This document shows, piece by piece, positions 8,581 to 17,874 of a DNA stretch of 64,000 nucleotides (positions are counted from its first letter, which is position 1; each line of letters opens with the position of its first letter). The notes beneath the pieces were generated by a model that saw only the letters and a program-made list of their open reading frames with translations, did not search any database and was not told the DNA's origin. The stretch is taken from contig NZ_JBFBIK010000004.1 of assembly GCF_040685555.1 (NCBI RefSeq), forward strand, positions 1-64,000, read 5' to 3'. The DNA comes from Sphaerisporangium sp040685555. Lineage in GTDB: Bacteria > Actinomycetota > Actinomycetes > Streptosporangiales > Streptosporangiaceae. The translations under genes were made by a program, and so were the position numbers.

Positions 8581-8661
8581 GTGCCACCCCGGATGCGCCG
8601 ACGTCCCACATTCCCCCCACACCGTTACACCGCTGCGTAGAACCCTTGAAAGGACTTTGTG

Positions 8662-9864
8662 ATGACCCCCGACCTGAGGACCGCCCGCTCCCGGGCGATC
8701 CTCACCTTCGTCCTCGCCGGCCTCATGTGCGGCACGTTCACCGTGCGCATCCCCGCGCTGACCGACAAACTCGGCCTGTCCGAGGCCTCGGTCGGCGTCG
8801 TGCTCCTCGCGTGGGGGGTCGGGGCGCTGGTGACCATGCAGTCCATGCGCGGAGTGATGGCACGGGCGGGCAGCCGCTCCGTCCTGCGGGTCGGGGCTCC
8901 GCTCTGCGCGGCATCCCTGCTCGGCGTGGCCTTCGCCCCGTCGTTCCCCGCGATGGTCGTCGCGGCCGGGCTGTTCGGCATGTTCTTCGGGGCCGTGGAC
9001 GTCGCGATGAACGCCCAGGGCTCGGCGGTGGAGCGCGCCTACGGCCGCCCCCTGATGAACGGCATGCACGCCGGCTGGTGCGTGGGCGCCATGTCGGCCG
9101 GGCTGCTCGGCACCGTGGCCATCTCCGCCGGGGTGTCGTTCACCGCCAACCTGACGGCCGTCGCCCTGGTGTCGGCCCCCGGGGCGTACCTGCTCAGCCG
9201 AGGCTTCCTGCCGGACACGGTGTCCGTGCGGACCGGGTCCGGCAGGGCGAGGCGGCGGATGCCCCCGGTCGTGTACCTGCTCGGCGCGATCGCGTTCGGC
9301 GCCTTCATGGTCGAGGGCGCGGTGGCGGACTGGAACGGCCTGTTCCTGCGTGACACCATCGGCGTCCCCGAGGCGGTCGCCGCCCTCGGCTACCCGATCT
9401 TCGAGGCGGGCATGCTGCTCTCCCGGCTCACCGGTGACCGGCTGCGCACCGCGGTCGGCGCCCGCCGCCTGATCATGGCCGCCGGGCTCGGCACGGCCGC
9501 GACCTTCGCGCTCGTGATCACCACGTCGTCCCCGGTGGTGGCCGTCGGCGGGATGATCCTCATCGGTCTCGCCGTCGCGACGGTCTCGCCGATGGCGATC
9601 TCGCTGGCCGGCTCGGCCACCGGCACCCCCGGTCCCGCCATCGCCCAGACCGGCGCGATGGGGTACGCGGGCCTGCTCCTCGGCCCCGTGGTGATCGGCT
9701 TCCTCAGCCACGCCGCGACGCTGCGGGCCGCGCTCGGCGTGGCGGTGGTGCTGGGCGTGTTCATCGCGGTGGCCGCGCACTTCCTGCCCCGCTCCGAGAC
9801 GCGTACGGACGGCGCCGAGATCCACGAGCTCACGGACAGGAAGCCCCTGAAGCTGGCCGCGTGA
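8662..9864 (+). CDS. MFS transporter
   Basis: The 400-residue integral membrane protein has about twelve hydrophobic segments in two halves separated by a basic loop (RTGSGRARRRM, near residue 195). FFGAVDVAMNAQGSAVE in the first half is the DVxMNxQ signature of the YbjJ/FucP-like MFS branch. Such proteins export or import small molecules using the proton gradient. Start ATG 8662 is preferred over GTG 8659 because AAAGGA lies 7 nt upstream. The gene is flanked by a TetR repressor and a strong terminator, so it is probably the sole structural gene of that regulator. The substrate cannot be stated. Confidence 0.88.
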   Translation: MTPDLRTARSRAILTFVLAGLMCGTFTVRIPALTDKLGLSEASVGVVLLAWGVGALVTMQSMRGVMARAGSRSVLRVGAPLCAASLLGVAFAPSFPAMVVAAGLFGMFFGAVDVAMNAQGSAVERAYGRPLMNGMHAGWCVGAMSAGLLGTVAISAGVSFTANLTAVALVSAPGAYLLSRGFLPDTVSVRTGSGRARRRMPPVVYLLGAIAFGAFMVEGAVADWNGLFLRDTIGVPEAVAALGYPIFEAGMLLSRLTGDRLRTAVGARRLIMAAGLGTAATFALVITTSSPVVAVGGMILIGLAVATVSPMAISLAGSATGTPGPAIAQTGAMGYAGLLLGPVVIGFLSHAATLRAALGVAVVLGVFIAVAAHFLPRSETRTDGAEIHELTDRKPLKLAA

Positions 9865-9896
9865 CCAGGGAGGTCACACCGGCGTGCCCCGAAGCG

Positions 9897-9934
9897 AACG
9901 GCGCCGCGCCCGCCTTCGCGGGTGCGGCGCCGTT
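9897..9934. terminator. Strong bidirectional hairpin terminator
   Basis: AACGGCGCCGC pairs with GCGGCGCCGTT around an inner CCCGC/GCGGG stem and a short CTTC-type loop. It lies between the convergent MFS and etfA genes and can serve both. Confidence 0.8.
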
Positions 9935-9970
9935 GTATCCACTTCTGGCCGCCGTCGGTGGGCGAGGTGG

Positions 9971-10924
9971 CTACTTGCGCTTGTCGACCTCTTCGGACAG
10001 CTGCGGGACGACCTGGTTGAGGTCGCCCACGACGCCGAAGTCCGCCAGCTCGAAGATCGGAGCCTCAGGGTCCTTGTTGATCGCGATGATCGTCTTGGCG
10101 GTCTGCATGCCGGCCCGGTGCTGGATGGCCCCGGAGATGCCCGCCGCGATGTAGAGCTGCGGCGACACGGTCTTGCCGGTCTGCCCGACCTGGAACTGGT
10201 GGGGGTACCACCCGGCGTCGGTCGCGGCACGCGAGGCGCCCACGGCGGCGCCGAGGGTGTCGGCCAGCCTCTCGATGATCGAGAAGTTCTCGGCCGAGCC
10301 GACTCCGCGGCCGCCGGAGACCACGATCGCGGCCTCGGCGAGCTCGGGGCGGGCGCCCTTCTCCTCCACGACGCGCTCGACGACCTTGGCCGTCTTGGCC
10401 GCGTCGGACAGCGACAGCGACACCTGCTCCTCTGCCGCCGCTCCCGTGGAGGCCTCGGGGGCGGTGGAGTTGGGGCGCACCGCCACGATCGGGGTGCCCT
10501 TGACGACCTTGGACTTCACGTTGACGCCACCACCGAAGATCGACTGCTCGGCGACGAAGCCGTCGCCGATGCCGACCGCGTCGGTGAGCACGCCGGAGTC
10601 CGTCTTGATCGCGAGGCGCCCGGCGATCTCCTTGCCCTCGGCGGTCGCGGCCACGAGGACCGCCGCCGGAGAGGCGGAGGAGACGAGCTGGGCGAGCAGC
10701 TCGGCCTTCGGCGCCACCACGTAGTCGGTGATCTCGGCGGCGTCGGCGACGTAGACCTTGTCGGCGCCGAACTCGGCCAGCTTGACCTTGGCGTCCGCGG
10801 AGTAGCCAGGACCGGCCCACACCGCGGAAGGCGAGCCCAGCGAGCGGGCCAGCGTCAGCAGCTCCAGGGTGACCTTCTTGACCGCACCGTCGACGTGCTC
10901 GACGAGAACCAGAATCTCAGCCAT
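9971..10924 (-). CDS. etfA: Electron transfer flavoprotein subunit alpha
   Basis: The 317-residue protein is the FAD-binding subunit of ETF, which accepts electrons from acyl-CoA dehydrogenases and passes them to the membrane quinone system. The N-terminal half carries ILVLVEHVDGAVKKVTLELL. The C-terminal FAD domain has SGGRGVGSAENF, LYIAAGISGAIQHRAGMQ and INKDPEAPIFELADFGVVGD, all standard. It follows etfB by 9 nt in one operon. The acyl-CoA dehydrogenase subunits chsE1 and chsE2 near the right end of the window are natural electron donors, though not linked in cis. Confidence 0.96.
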   Translation of the reverse strand: MAEILVLVEHVDGAVKKVTLELLTLARSLGSPSAVWAGPGYSADAKVKLAEFGADKVYVADAAEITDYVVAPKAELLAQLVSSASPAAVLVAATAEGKEIAGRLAIKTDSGVLTDAVGIGDGFVAEQSIFGGGVNVKSKVVKGTPIVAVRPNSTAPEASTGAAAEEQVSLSLSDAAKTAKVVERVVEEKGARPELAEAAIVVSGGRGVGSAENFSIIERLADTLGAAVGASRAATDAGWYPHQFQVGQTGKTVSPQLYIAAGISGAIQHRAGMQTAKTIIAINKDPEAPIFELADFGVVGDLNQVVPQLSEEVDKRK

Positions 10925-10933
10925 CGGTCCCCC

Positions 10934-11713
10934 TTAGATGAACTTCTTCGACGCGAGGAAGTCGGCGGCCTTGGAGCCGCCGTCGCCCTCGTCCTTGACG
11001 ATGGTGCCGGCCGCGCGCGGCGGTGCGACGGCGAACTCCGCCACCTCGCTCCAGGCGCCGCTCAGGCCGACCTGGGAGGTGTCGATCTCCGCGTCCGCGA
11101 CGCCGAGGGTCTCCACCGGCTTCTTCTTCGCGGCCATGATGCCCTTGAAGGACGGGTAGCGCGGCTCGTTGATCTTCTCGACCACGGAGACGACCGCGGG
11201 CAGCGTGGCCTCGACCCTGTCGAAGCCGTAGTCGGTGACACGCTGGATCTTGATGGTGGACCCGTCGATGTCGACCTTGCTGGCCAGCGTGAGCTGCGGC
11301 GCGCCGAGGCGCTCGGCCAGCATGGCGGCGAGCACGCCCGTGCGGGCGTCGGTGGACTCCGAGCCGAGGATGACCAGGTCGAAACCGATCTTTTTCAGCG
11401 TCTGGGCCAGGGCGTAGGAGGTGGACAGCGCGTCCGAGCCGTGCAGGGCGTCGTCGATCAGATGGACGGCCTTGTCGGCGCCCATCGCGAGGGCCTTGCG
11501 GATCGTGTCGGAGGCCTTGCCCGGGCCCATGGTGAGGACGGTGACCTCGCCGCCGTGGGCCTCCTTGATCTTGAGCGCCTCTTCGACGGCGTATTCACAC
11601 AGCTCGTTGATGACGCCGTCCGCGGCGTCACGGTCGAGCGTGTTGTCCTTGGTACTCAGCTTGCGCTCGGTCGCCGTGTCGGGGACCTGCTTCACGCAGA
11701 CGACGATGTTCAT
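10934..11713 (-). CDS. etfB: Electron transfer flavoprotein subunit beta
   Basis: The 259-residue AMP-binding subunit of ETF. It begins MNIVVCVKQVPDTATERKLS and contains DRDAADGVINELCEYAVEEA, VLTMGPGKASDTIRKALAMG and the recognition-loop region IQRVTDYGFDRVEATLPAVV, all typical. The ATG at 11713 is chosen because homology starts exactly there; the frame is open further upstream without resemblance. It is the first gene of the etfBA pair, and a TetR-type palindrome lies about 220 bp upstream. Confidence 0.96.
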   Translation of the reverse strand: MNIVVCVKQVPDTATERKLSTKDNTLDRDAADGVINELCEYAVEEALKIKEAHGGEVTVLTMGPGKASDTIRKALAMGADKAVHLIDDALHGSDALSTSYALAQTLKKIGFDLVILGSESTDARTGVLAAMLAERLGAPQLTLASKVDIDGSTIKIQRVTDYGFDRVEATLPAVVSVVEKINEPRYPSFKGIMAAKKKPVETLGVADAEIDTSQVGLSGAWSEVAEFAVAPPRAAGTIVKDEGDGGSKAADFLASKKFI

Positions 11714-11930
11714 GGCCGGTGGCCGACCTCCCGTTTCACAGGCGCCACCACATCGCTGGGCTGGCGCCGATTCCTCGGCACGTGCACGCGGGGTACGCAC
11801 ACGTCGTGCGGGCTGCCCCGGTGACCGGCACCGGGAGCCGCCTACAGACTGTCATGCGCCCTGGAGCGCCGTGACGTTGGGTGGCCTGAGACGATCTCCG
11901 TGTCGGCAGCTCGTCCCATCCACCGATATG

Positions 11931-11945
11931 TTACCCGCTGGTAGC
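11931..11945. promoter_or_regulatory. Possible TetR-type operator upstream of etfB
   Basis: TTACCCGCTGGTAGC is an imperfect palindrome (TACC-CGCT-GGTA core) in the 334-bp gap between etfB and the kinase gene. A similar site, CTACCTGCGAGTAAT, lies at 61762-61776 in front of the KstR-like gene. The binding protein is not known. The rest of this gap shows no gene. Confidence 0.35.
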
Positions 11946-12047
11946 TTAGCGGCAAACCCGCAGCTGCACGGGCTCTCGCGGCATCCACTTCCCACCCTAC
12001 CGAACTTTATTCCAGAGCTTGCCCCGCCCCGCGGGCGCCCCCCAGGA

Positions 12048-13271
12048 TCAGCTGGCGAACGCGACCATCACGAGCACGACCATCACCGTCGCCAGAGCCA
12101 GCAGCAACGTGAAGGGGCTGAACAGCGCGGTCAGCGCGGCGTACAGACCGACCGTACCCGCCCCGGTGACCAGGTCGAACACCACGCGCGCCCGTGCTCT
12201 GGCCGCGACGCCCAGCCCCGCGTCGACCAGCACCCCGACGCCGTACGCGGCGAGGACGAGCAGTGACATCTCGGGTATGTACGCCCGCACGGCGGCGGCG
12301 ACCAGCCCGGAGACCACGCCCGTGCCGACCACCCAGCGCTTGCGCACCTTCTCGCGATGCCGGGCCAGCGCCTCGTCCACGGTTCCCGAGGCCTCCCGCA
12401 CGCCCGGCCGCCACTCCTGGGTGGGCGGCTCCCTCACCTCGGGGACGGGCCGCCGCGCGGGTGGCACCGTCACCTGCGGCGCCGCGACGCCCAGCCTGGC
12501 GCAGAGCTGCGCCGCCGTGGGCCGCGCGGCGGGGTCGGCCCGCAGGCACTCGCCGAGCAGCGGCACCAGCCACGAGGGCACCTCGTCGAGGTCGGGTTCA
12601 TGGTGCACGACGCGGTAAGCCACCGCGGGCGCCGGGCCGGTGCCGTACGGCTGCCGTCCGGAGGCGGCGTAGGCCACGGTGGCGCCCCAGGCGAACACGT
12701 CGGCCGAGGGGCCCGCCTCCCCGCCCTCCAGCACCTCGGGCGCGAGGTATCCGGGGGTGCCGATCACGGCGCCCGAGGCCGTCACCGAGGCGGAGTCGAG
12801 CGCGCACGCGATGCCGAAGTCGATGACGTGGGGCTCCCCGTCGGCGAGGATGACGTTCGCCGGTTTCAGGTCGCGGTGGACTATGCCGGCTCCGTGGATG
12901 GACGCCAGCGCCTCGGCCAGCCCGCGCGCCAGCCGCACCAGCTCCTCGCCCCGGAGCGGGCCCGTGGTGGCGAGCACCGCCGCCAGGGAGCGGCCCTGGA
13001 CATATCTGGTCACCAGATAGGGCCGGGCGCCGGACAGGGAGGCGTCGAGCACCTCCGCGATGTGCGGGCCCCGCACCCGGCGCATGGTCTCGACCTCGCG
13101 GCCCAGCCGGGCGAGCGCGGCCTCGTCCGCCGCGACATGCGGATGCAGGACCTTGACCGCGACCGTGTGACCCTCGGGGTCGAGCGCCAGGTGGACCTCG
13201 CCGAACCCGCCCGCCCCGAGCCGCGACAGCAGGCGGTAGGGCCCGAGCTGACCAGCCGTCGGCACGCTCAT
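12048..13271 (-). CDS. Membrane-linked Ser/Thr protein kinase (PknB-like)
   Basis: The 407-residue protein has an N-terminal kinase domain (about residues 11-265): glycine loop LGAGGFGEVHLA, ATP lysine in VAVKVLHPH, catalytic loop IVHRDLKPANV, DFGIA, and GTPGYLAPEVLE in the activation segment. A proline-rich linker follows, then hydrophobic segments near residues 310-405 that would place it in the membrane, without an extracellular PASTA sensor. It lies 84 bp downstream of the middle kinase and is probably the last gene of a three-kinase transcript. Substrates are unknown. Confidence 0.9.
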   Translation of the reverse strand: MSVPTAGQLGPYRLLSRLGAGGFGEVHLALDPEGHTVAVKVLHPHVAADEAALARLGREVETMRRVRGPHIAEVLDASLSGARPYLVTRYVQGRSLAAVLATTGPLRGEELVRLARGLAEALASIHGAGIVHRDLKPANVILADGEPHVIDFGIACALDSASVTASGAVIGTPGYLAPEVLEGGEAGPSADVFAWGATVAYAASGRQPYGTGPAPAVAYRVVHHEPDLDEVPSWLVPLLGECLRADPAARPTAAQLCARLGVAAPQVTVPPARRPVPEVREPPTQEWRPGVREASGTVDEALARHREKVRKRWVVGTGVVSGLVAAAVRAYIPEMSLLVLAAYGVGVLVDAGLGVAARARARVVFDLVTGAGTVGLYAALTALFSPFTLLLALATVMVVLVMVAFAS

Positions 13272-13355
13272 GGCACTCCTTCCGGCCCCGCCCCACTCAA
13301 TCGCGCCCTCGGCGAACCTTTTTCCAAAGTCGCGATCGAGGAAACGACGACCAGG

Positions 13356-15392
13356 TCACTTGCCCCAGAAGGCCAGGAACCCCAGGCCGAGGTTGTCCAT
13401 GAGATCTTTGACCAGTCCGCCGACGAGACCCGTGGCGCTGCTCCTGGCGTGGTCGCTCAGGGCGTTGATCGCCTTCGACGGCGGCTGCCAGGGCACCCAG
13501 GACGGAACGGCGGACATCGCGGTCACCACGGCGAAGAACGCGAGCGTGCCCACGATGATCGTCACGACCATCCCGGCACCCGGGCTGCGGATCACGGCGG
13601 TGAGGGTGCGGGCCACCGCCTTGCGCGGCGCCCCGCCGCCCGGCAGCAGGAACAGGCCCCCGACGAACGCCGAGGCCGCCCACGAGGCGGCGGTGTCGGT
13701 GGTCATCCCGCCGAGGAAGTACAGCGCGCCCCACACGCACAGGCCGAACATCCCCGCCAGCGGCGTGACCACGACCGTCATGAGAGCGGCCTTGATCAGC
13801 GCCCACGGCGTGCCGAGCACGGCCAGCAGCGGATCGCTGGCGCTGTTGCCCCGGAGCGAGCGGCGCTCCGCGAGGTCGCCCCAGAGGTACTCGCCGACGC
13901 GCAGGCACAGGACCACGACGACCATGAGGACGCCGACCAGCACGGGGAGCATGCGCGCGCTCGCGAGCGCCACGACCAGCATCAGGGCCGCGAGGAGCGG
14001 GTGCCCGGTGCGGTAGCGCGGGCGGTCTCGCTCGGGCTCGGGCCTGCGCTCCTGCTCGGGCGCGTGCGGCCCCCGGCCCTGGTCGGGCGCGTACGGCCGG
14101 GCGTGGGTGGGCGGGGCCACGACGCCTCGGGTGGACGGACCCATGGGTGGAGGCGGGTAGCCGGCCACCCGCTGGTCCACGTAGGGCGCCGGGGCGTGCT
14201 GGCCGGGATGCCCGTACGGCGCGGGCGGGTAGGCCTGAGGGGGCGCGAACCCCGGGGCGCCGGGAGGCGGGACGAAGGCGGCGGGCGGGCTCGGCGGCGG
14301 CGCGCCGGCACGGTTGCCGCGCCGGCGCTCACGCTCGTGCTCGGCGTACCGCACGGGCGGCAGCAGGTCGGAGTAGCTGTCCTCGGACGCCGGCTTCGTA
14401 CGCTTGGTCGGCGGGAGGTCGTCGAGCGCGGGGTCGGCCGAGCCGTTCAGCACGTGGGTGCCGTCGGGCGCGGAGCCGTTGAGCACGCGGGTGCCGTCGG
14501 GGACCTGCCCGCTCCCCTGGGCGGTGTCGAGCCTGCGGGTGTGACCGGTCTGCGCCGGAGGGCTCTCCTGGAAGGAGGTCACGTTCGGGTCGAGGGACCT
14601 CGCCATGGCCAGCAGGCCCTGCGCGCTCGGCCGGGCGCCCGCGTCGACCGCGAAGGCGGCGCGCAGCCAGCCGCGCAGCCACGGGGGCGCCTGGTCGATG
14701 CTGGCCCGGCCTTCCATGATGTTGTAGCAGACCATCTCGAACGAGCCCGACCCGAAGGGCGGCTTGCCCGTCGCCCCGAAGAACACCGTGGCCGCCAGCG
14801 CGTGCACGTCGGCCGCCTGGGTGATCCCCTCGTCCCTGATGATCTCGGGCGCGAGGTAGCCGGGGGTGCCGACGAACATGCCGGTCTGGGTGAGCCGGGT
14901 CGCGTTGACCAGGTGCGCGATGCCGAAGTCGATGACCAGCGGGTCGCCGTTGACCAGCATGACGTTCGCCGGCTTGAAGTCGCGGTGGATGACGTCGGCG
15001 GCGTGGATCGCGATCAGCGCCTCGGACAGGCCGCGCGCCAGCCGTATGACCTCGTGAGCGGAGAGCGGCCCGTCCGACAGGACGGTCTCCTCCAGCGTGC
15101 GGCCGGGTGCGAACCTGGTCACGATGTAGGGCGTGGCGCCGGTGAGCTCGGCGTCGAGGACCTCGGCGACGCGCGGGCTGCGCACCCGGCGCATGGTCTC
15201 GACCTCGCGGGTCAGCCGGTCGCGAGCCTTGAGGTCGGCCGCCACGTGCGGGTGGAGGACCTTGACGGCGACCTCCCTGCCCTCCTGGTCGAGGCCGAGA
15301 TGGACGACGCCCATGCCGCCCTCGCCCAGCCGGCGCAACAGCCGGTAGGGACCGAGTCTGTCCAGCGTCTCCGGCACGGTTTCCCCCGTCAT
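13356..15392 (-). CDS. Ser/Thr protein kinase with proline-rich linker and multi-pass C-terminus
   Basis: The 678-residue protein has a kinase domain in the first 270 residues (LGEGGMGVVHLG, VAVKVLHPH, VIHRDFKPANV, DFGIAHL, VGTPGYLAPEII). A low-complexity linker of about 180 residues rich in Pro, Ala and Gly includes a short duplication (DGTRVLNGSAPDGTHVLNGS). The last 220 residues hold several membrane segments (LLAALMLVVALASARMLPVL; TVVVTPLAGMFGLCVWGALY). The ATG at 15392 overlaps the stop of the preceding kinase as ATGA and has AAGGAAGG upstream, so translation is coupled. Activation-loop VNATRLTQTGMFVGTPGYLA is nearly the same as in its neighbour, which points to gene duplication. Confidence 0.9.
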   Translation of the reverse strand: MTGETVPETLDRLGPYRLLRRLGEGGMGVVHLGLDQEGREVAVKVLHPHVAADLKARDRLTREVETMRRVRSPRVAEVLDAELTGATPYIVTRFAPGRTLEETVLSDGPLSAHEVIRLARGLSEALIAIHAADVIHRDFKPANVMLVNGDPLVIDFGIAHLVNATRLTQTGMFVGTPGYLAPEIIRDEGITQAADVHALAATVFFGATGKPPFGSGSFEMVCYNIMEGRASIDQAPPWLRGWLRAAFAVDAGARPSAQGLLAMARSLDPNVTSFQESPPAQTGHTRRLDTAQGSGQVPDGTRVLNGSAPDGTHVLNGSADPALDDLPPTKRTKPASEDSYSDLLPPVRYAEHERERRRGNRAGAPPPSPPAAFVPPPGAPGFAPPQAYPPAPYGHPGQHAPAPYVDQRVAGYPPPPMGPSTRGVVAPPTHARPYAPDQGRGPHAPEQERRPEPERDRPRYRTGHPLLAALMLVVALASARMLPVLVGVLMVVVVLCLRVGEYLWGDLAERRSLRGNSASDPLLAVLGTPWALIKAALMTVVVTPLAGMFGLCVWGALYFLGGMTTDTAASWAASAFVGGLFLLPGGGAPRKAVARTLTAVIRSPGAGMVVTIIVGTLAFFAVVTAMSAVPSWVPWQPPSKAINALSDHARSSATGLVGGLVKDLMDNLGLGFLAFWGK

Positions 15393-17473
15393 CCTGCCTT
15401 CCTTCGAAGGCCTTTCAATCGTTCTAGCCAGGTGGACATGTCCACCGGACTCCAGACTGCCTCCCCGGCGGACATGACGAGCGTGCTGACCGCGTAGACG
15501 GCCACGAGCGCGGCCACGACTCCGAGGATCACGGTGAGGGTCGTCGCGGCTCCCTTGGTGGAGAAGGCGGAGGCCAGGGTCCTGGTCATCTGGCGGCCCG
15601 GTCCCTCGACGCCCGGCCCCGCGCAGATGATCCACAGGGAGACGGCGACTCCCCAGCTCAGGGCGGTGCCCGCGGACACCGACCTCACCAGGAAGGTCAG
15701 GACGAGCGTGACCGGCACACCCAGGATCAGGGCGTACGGGACGAGCGCGATCGTGACGCCGATGGACTTGAGCAGCGCCAGGGGCTGCCCGAGGACGCGG
15801 AGCACGTCGGAGGCGGCGGACGCCGCCGGGCGCCTGGTGAGGAGCTTCGGCTGTGCCATGTCGGCGGCCCTGAGAAGCACGGCGGCGGGCACCACGAGTG
15901 CCGACACCAGGATCGGGGCCAAGACGGCGGCGCCGACCACGATGATCAGCGCCAGCACGCTCGCCACGCCGTACACCGGGGACCGCCGCAGCAGGTCGTC
16001 GCCGTGGCCCTGGTGCTGCCCGAAGCCGGGCGGCGCGTCCGGTGGCAGGTGCACGGTCGGGACGTACGGCGCGGACGGCTGCTGCCGCACGTGCGGCGTC
16101 ATCTCGAACAGGTCGGGCGCCTGCTCGAACAGCGCCTGGTGGTGGTACGGCCGCGCGGGCGGCGCGAGCGGGGACGCCTGCGCGCCGGGTGGCAGCTGGT
16201 TCGAGCGGGCCGGCGGCACCGGCCCGGCCGGGGCGGCCGGGGCGGCACGGTAGGGCTTGGCCTGGACGTCGAGCTCGCTCAGCTCCTCGGGTCTGACGCG
16301 CCTCGTCGGCACCTCGCCCTGGTCGAGCGGCGCCGGCTGGGCGGCCTTCCACGGCTGGGAGGGCGACGGCGGGGCGTACCGGGTGGGCACCTGGCCCTCG
16401 TGGTCGGTGGACTTGGGCCGCTCCTGGGAGATGCCCGCCTTGCGGAGCTCGTCGCCGGTCACGCGGACCGTGGGCCACGGGTCACCGGCTCCGGGGCCCT
16501 GCGGCGCCTCGCCGAGCAGCGACACGTACTCCTCGGCGGGCTTGGCCGGGGTCACCGGCGTGGCCGGGGATGCCGGTGATGCCGCGCCGGGGCGCAGCGA
16601 CGTCCCGGTCGCCGGGCCGCCCGACATGTCGGGAACCGTGAGGATCTCGTCGGGCACGTTCGGACGGCCCTGCCCCGGGCCAGGGGGCACGAGCCGGGAG
16701 AGCTGCGCGGCCAGCTCGGCGGCGGTCGGCCGCTTGGCGGGGTCGCGCTGGAAGGCCGCGCGCAGCAGCGGGCGCATGATCGCCGGGGCGGCGTCGACGT
16801 TGGCCTTGCCCGCGGTGATGTTGTAGAACACCATCTCCAGCGTGCCCTTGCCGAACGGCGGCTGGCCGGTGGCGGCCATCAGCATCGTGCCGGCCCAGGC
16901 GTGGACGTCGACCTCCGGCCCGGCCTCGTGCCCCTCGATGATCTCGGGGGCGAGGTAGCCGGGGGTGCCGATGAACATGCCGGTCTGCGTCAGCCGGGTG
17001 GCGTCGACGGCCTGCGCGATGCCAAAGTCGATCAGCACGGGCTCGCCGTCGAGCAGCAGCACGTTGCCCGGCTTGAGGTCGCGGTGGATGATCCCGGCCG
17101 CGTGCACCGTGGCGAGGGCCTCGGCCACGCCGTGGGCGAGCCGCAGCAGCGCGCCGACGGCCAGCGGGCCGTCCTGCTTGACCGTGTCGTCCAGGGGCTT
17201 GCCCGGGACGTAACGGGTCACGATGTAGGGGCGGCTGCCGGTGACGTCGGCGTCGACGACCTCGGCGATGTGCCTGCTGCGCACGCGGCGCATGGTCTCG
17301 ACCTCGCGCGCGAGCCTGCGGCGCGCGACGTCGTCCCCGGTGACCTCGGCGCGCAGGACCTTGACGGCGACCTGCCTGCCCTGGGAGTCGAGGGCGAGAT
17401 GGACCACGCCCATGCCACCTTCACCGAGCCGCCGGAGCAGCCGGTAGGGGCCCAATCGGTCGTCCTGATTCAT
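15389..17473 (-). CDS. Ser/Thr protein kinase with proline-rich linker and multi-pass C-terminus
   Basis: First gene of the kinase trio, 694 residues. The kinase domain (1-265) shows LGEGGMGVVHLALD, VAVKVLRAEV, IIHRDLKPGNVLL, DFGIAQA and IGTPGYLAPEIIEG. A long Pro/Ala-rich linker follows (about 270-490), then several hydrophobic helices (YGVASVLALIIVVGAAVLAP; VPYALILGVPVTLVLTFLV). The layout repeats that of the next gene, with which it shares a 4-base start/stop overlap. With no external sensor domain the signal may be sensed in the membrane or by partners. The promoter should lie in the 400-bp gap upstream. Confidence 0.9.
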   Translation of the reverse strand: MNQDDRLGPYRLLRRLGEGGMGVVHLALDSQGRQVAVKVLRAEVTGDDVARRRLAREVETMRRVRSRHIAEVVDADVTGSRPYIVTRYVPGKPLDDTVKQDGPLAVGALLRLAHGVAEALATVHAAGIIHRDLKPGNVLLLDGEPVLIDFGIAQAVDATRLTQTGMFIGTPGYLAPEIIEGHEAGPEVDVHAWAGTMLMAATGQPPFGKGTLEMVFYNITAGKANVDAAPAIMRPLLRAAFQRDPAKRPTAAELAAQLSRLVPPGPGQGRPNVPDEILTVPDMSGGPATGTSLRPGAASPASPATPVTPAKPAEEYVSLLGEAPQGPGAGDPWPTVRVTGDELRKAGISQERPKSTDHEGQVPTRYAPPSPSQPWKAAQPAPLDQGEVPTRRVRPEELSELDVQAKPYRAAPAAPAGPVPPARSNQLPPGAQASPLAPPARPYHHQALFEQAPDLFEMTPHVRQQPSAPYVPTVHLPPDAPPGFGQHQGHGDDLLRRSPVYGVASVLALIIVVGAAVLAPILVSALVVPAAVLLRAADMAQPKLLTRRPAASAASDVLRVLGQPLALLKSIGVTIALVPYALILGVPVTLVLTFLVRSVSAGTALSWGVAVSLWIICAGPGVEGPGRQMTRTLASAFSTKGAATTLTVILGVVAALVAVYAVSTLVMSAGEAVWSPVDMSTWLERLKGLRRKAG

Positions 17474-17874
17474 CTGATCTCCGGCGGTGCCCCGGCATTG
17501 GTGTCCGGAAGGAAGCGCCTTGCTCCAATTGTCACATTTCGCTTACTCTGCGCAATGCCAATACCGGAAAACACCGGTCGGCAGCCGGTGCCCTGGCCCG
17601 TCGCCGGAGCCGGCGGCCATCGCGGCGGGCAACCCCCGTTGCCAACCGGTCGGTAGCCCACCGCCCCCGTGCGGCTACCGCTCTCTCCCTTCGGCCCGTC
17701 GTGGCGATGAGAGCACTCCGCGGACATCCGCCCGCGGTCCTTGACGGCACGTAGCACCATACCGGCTTAAACCCCGCCCATGAGATGAACCATGAGGCCA
17801 CATTCCCGGTAGTACAACGGATGAACCGGCCCCAAGGGTTTCCCAAATCCGGAAAGTCTTACAGGGCGGACACC
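17474..17874. other. Intergenic region upstream of the kinase genes
   Basis: Four hundred bases without a convincing gene. It holds the expected promoter of the kinase trio and the 3' end of the YbaK operon. CCGGT (17812-17816) and ACCGG (17826-17830) form a short stem, and TTTCC...GGAAA lies shortly after, near 17843-17860; neither has a T-run, so no terminator is claimed. Confidence 0.4.

Noticed and set aside
8083..9825. Long minus-strand frame opposite the tetR and MFS genes
   Set aside because: Composition is Gly/Arg/His-rich and repetitive, without family motifs, while the plus strand carries two clear genes.
11930..11960. GGTAGCTTAGCGG resembles a tRNA D-arm
   Set aside because: No anticodon or T-arm follows within 60 bases; better explained as part of a regulator palindrome.
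12357..15497. Long plus-strand frame of about 1046 codons opposite the kinase genes
   Set aside because: It is His/Arg/Gly-rich without motifs and exactly mirrors real kinase genes on the other strand; a frame shadow caused by high third-position GC. The same applies to 17785-20025, 26928-29360, 22638-24980 and 47351-49252.
17795..17870. tRNA-like look (GGTAGTACAACGG and several short stems)
   Set aside because: No acceptor stem, no T-loop GTTCNAN pattern at the right distance and no anticodon stem could be folded.
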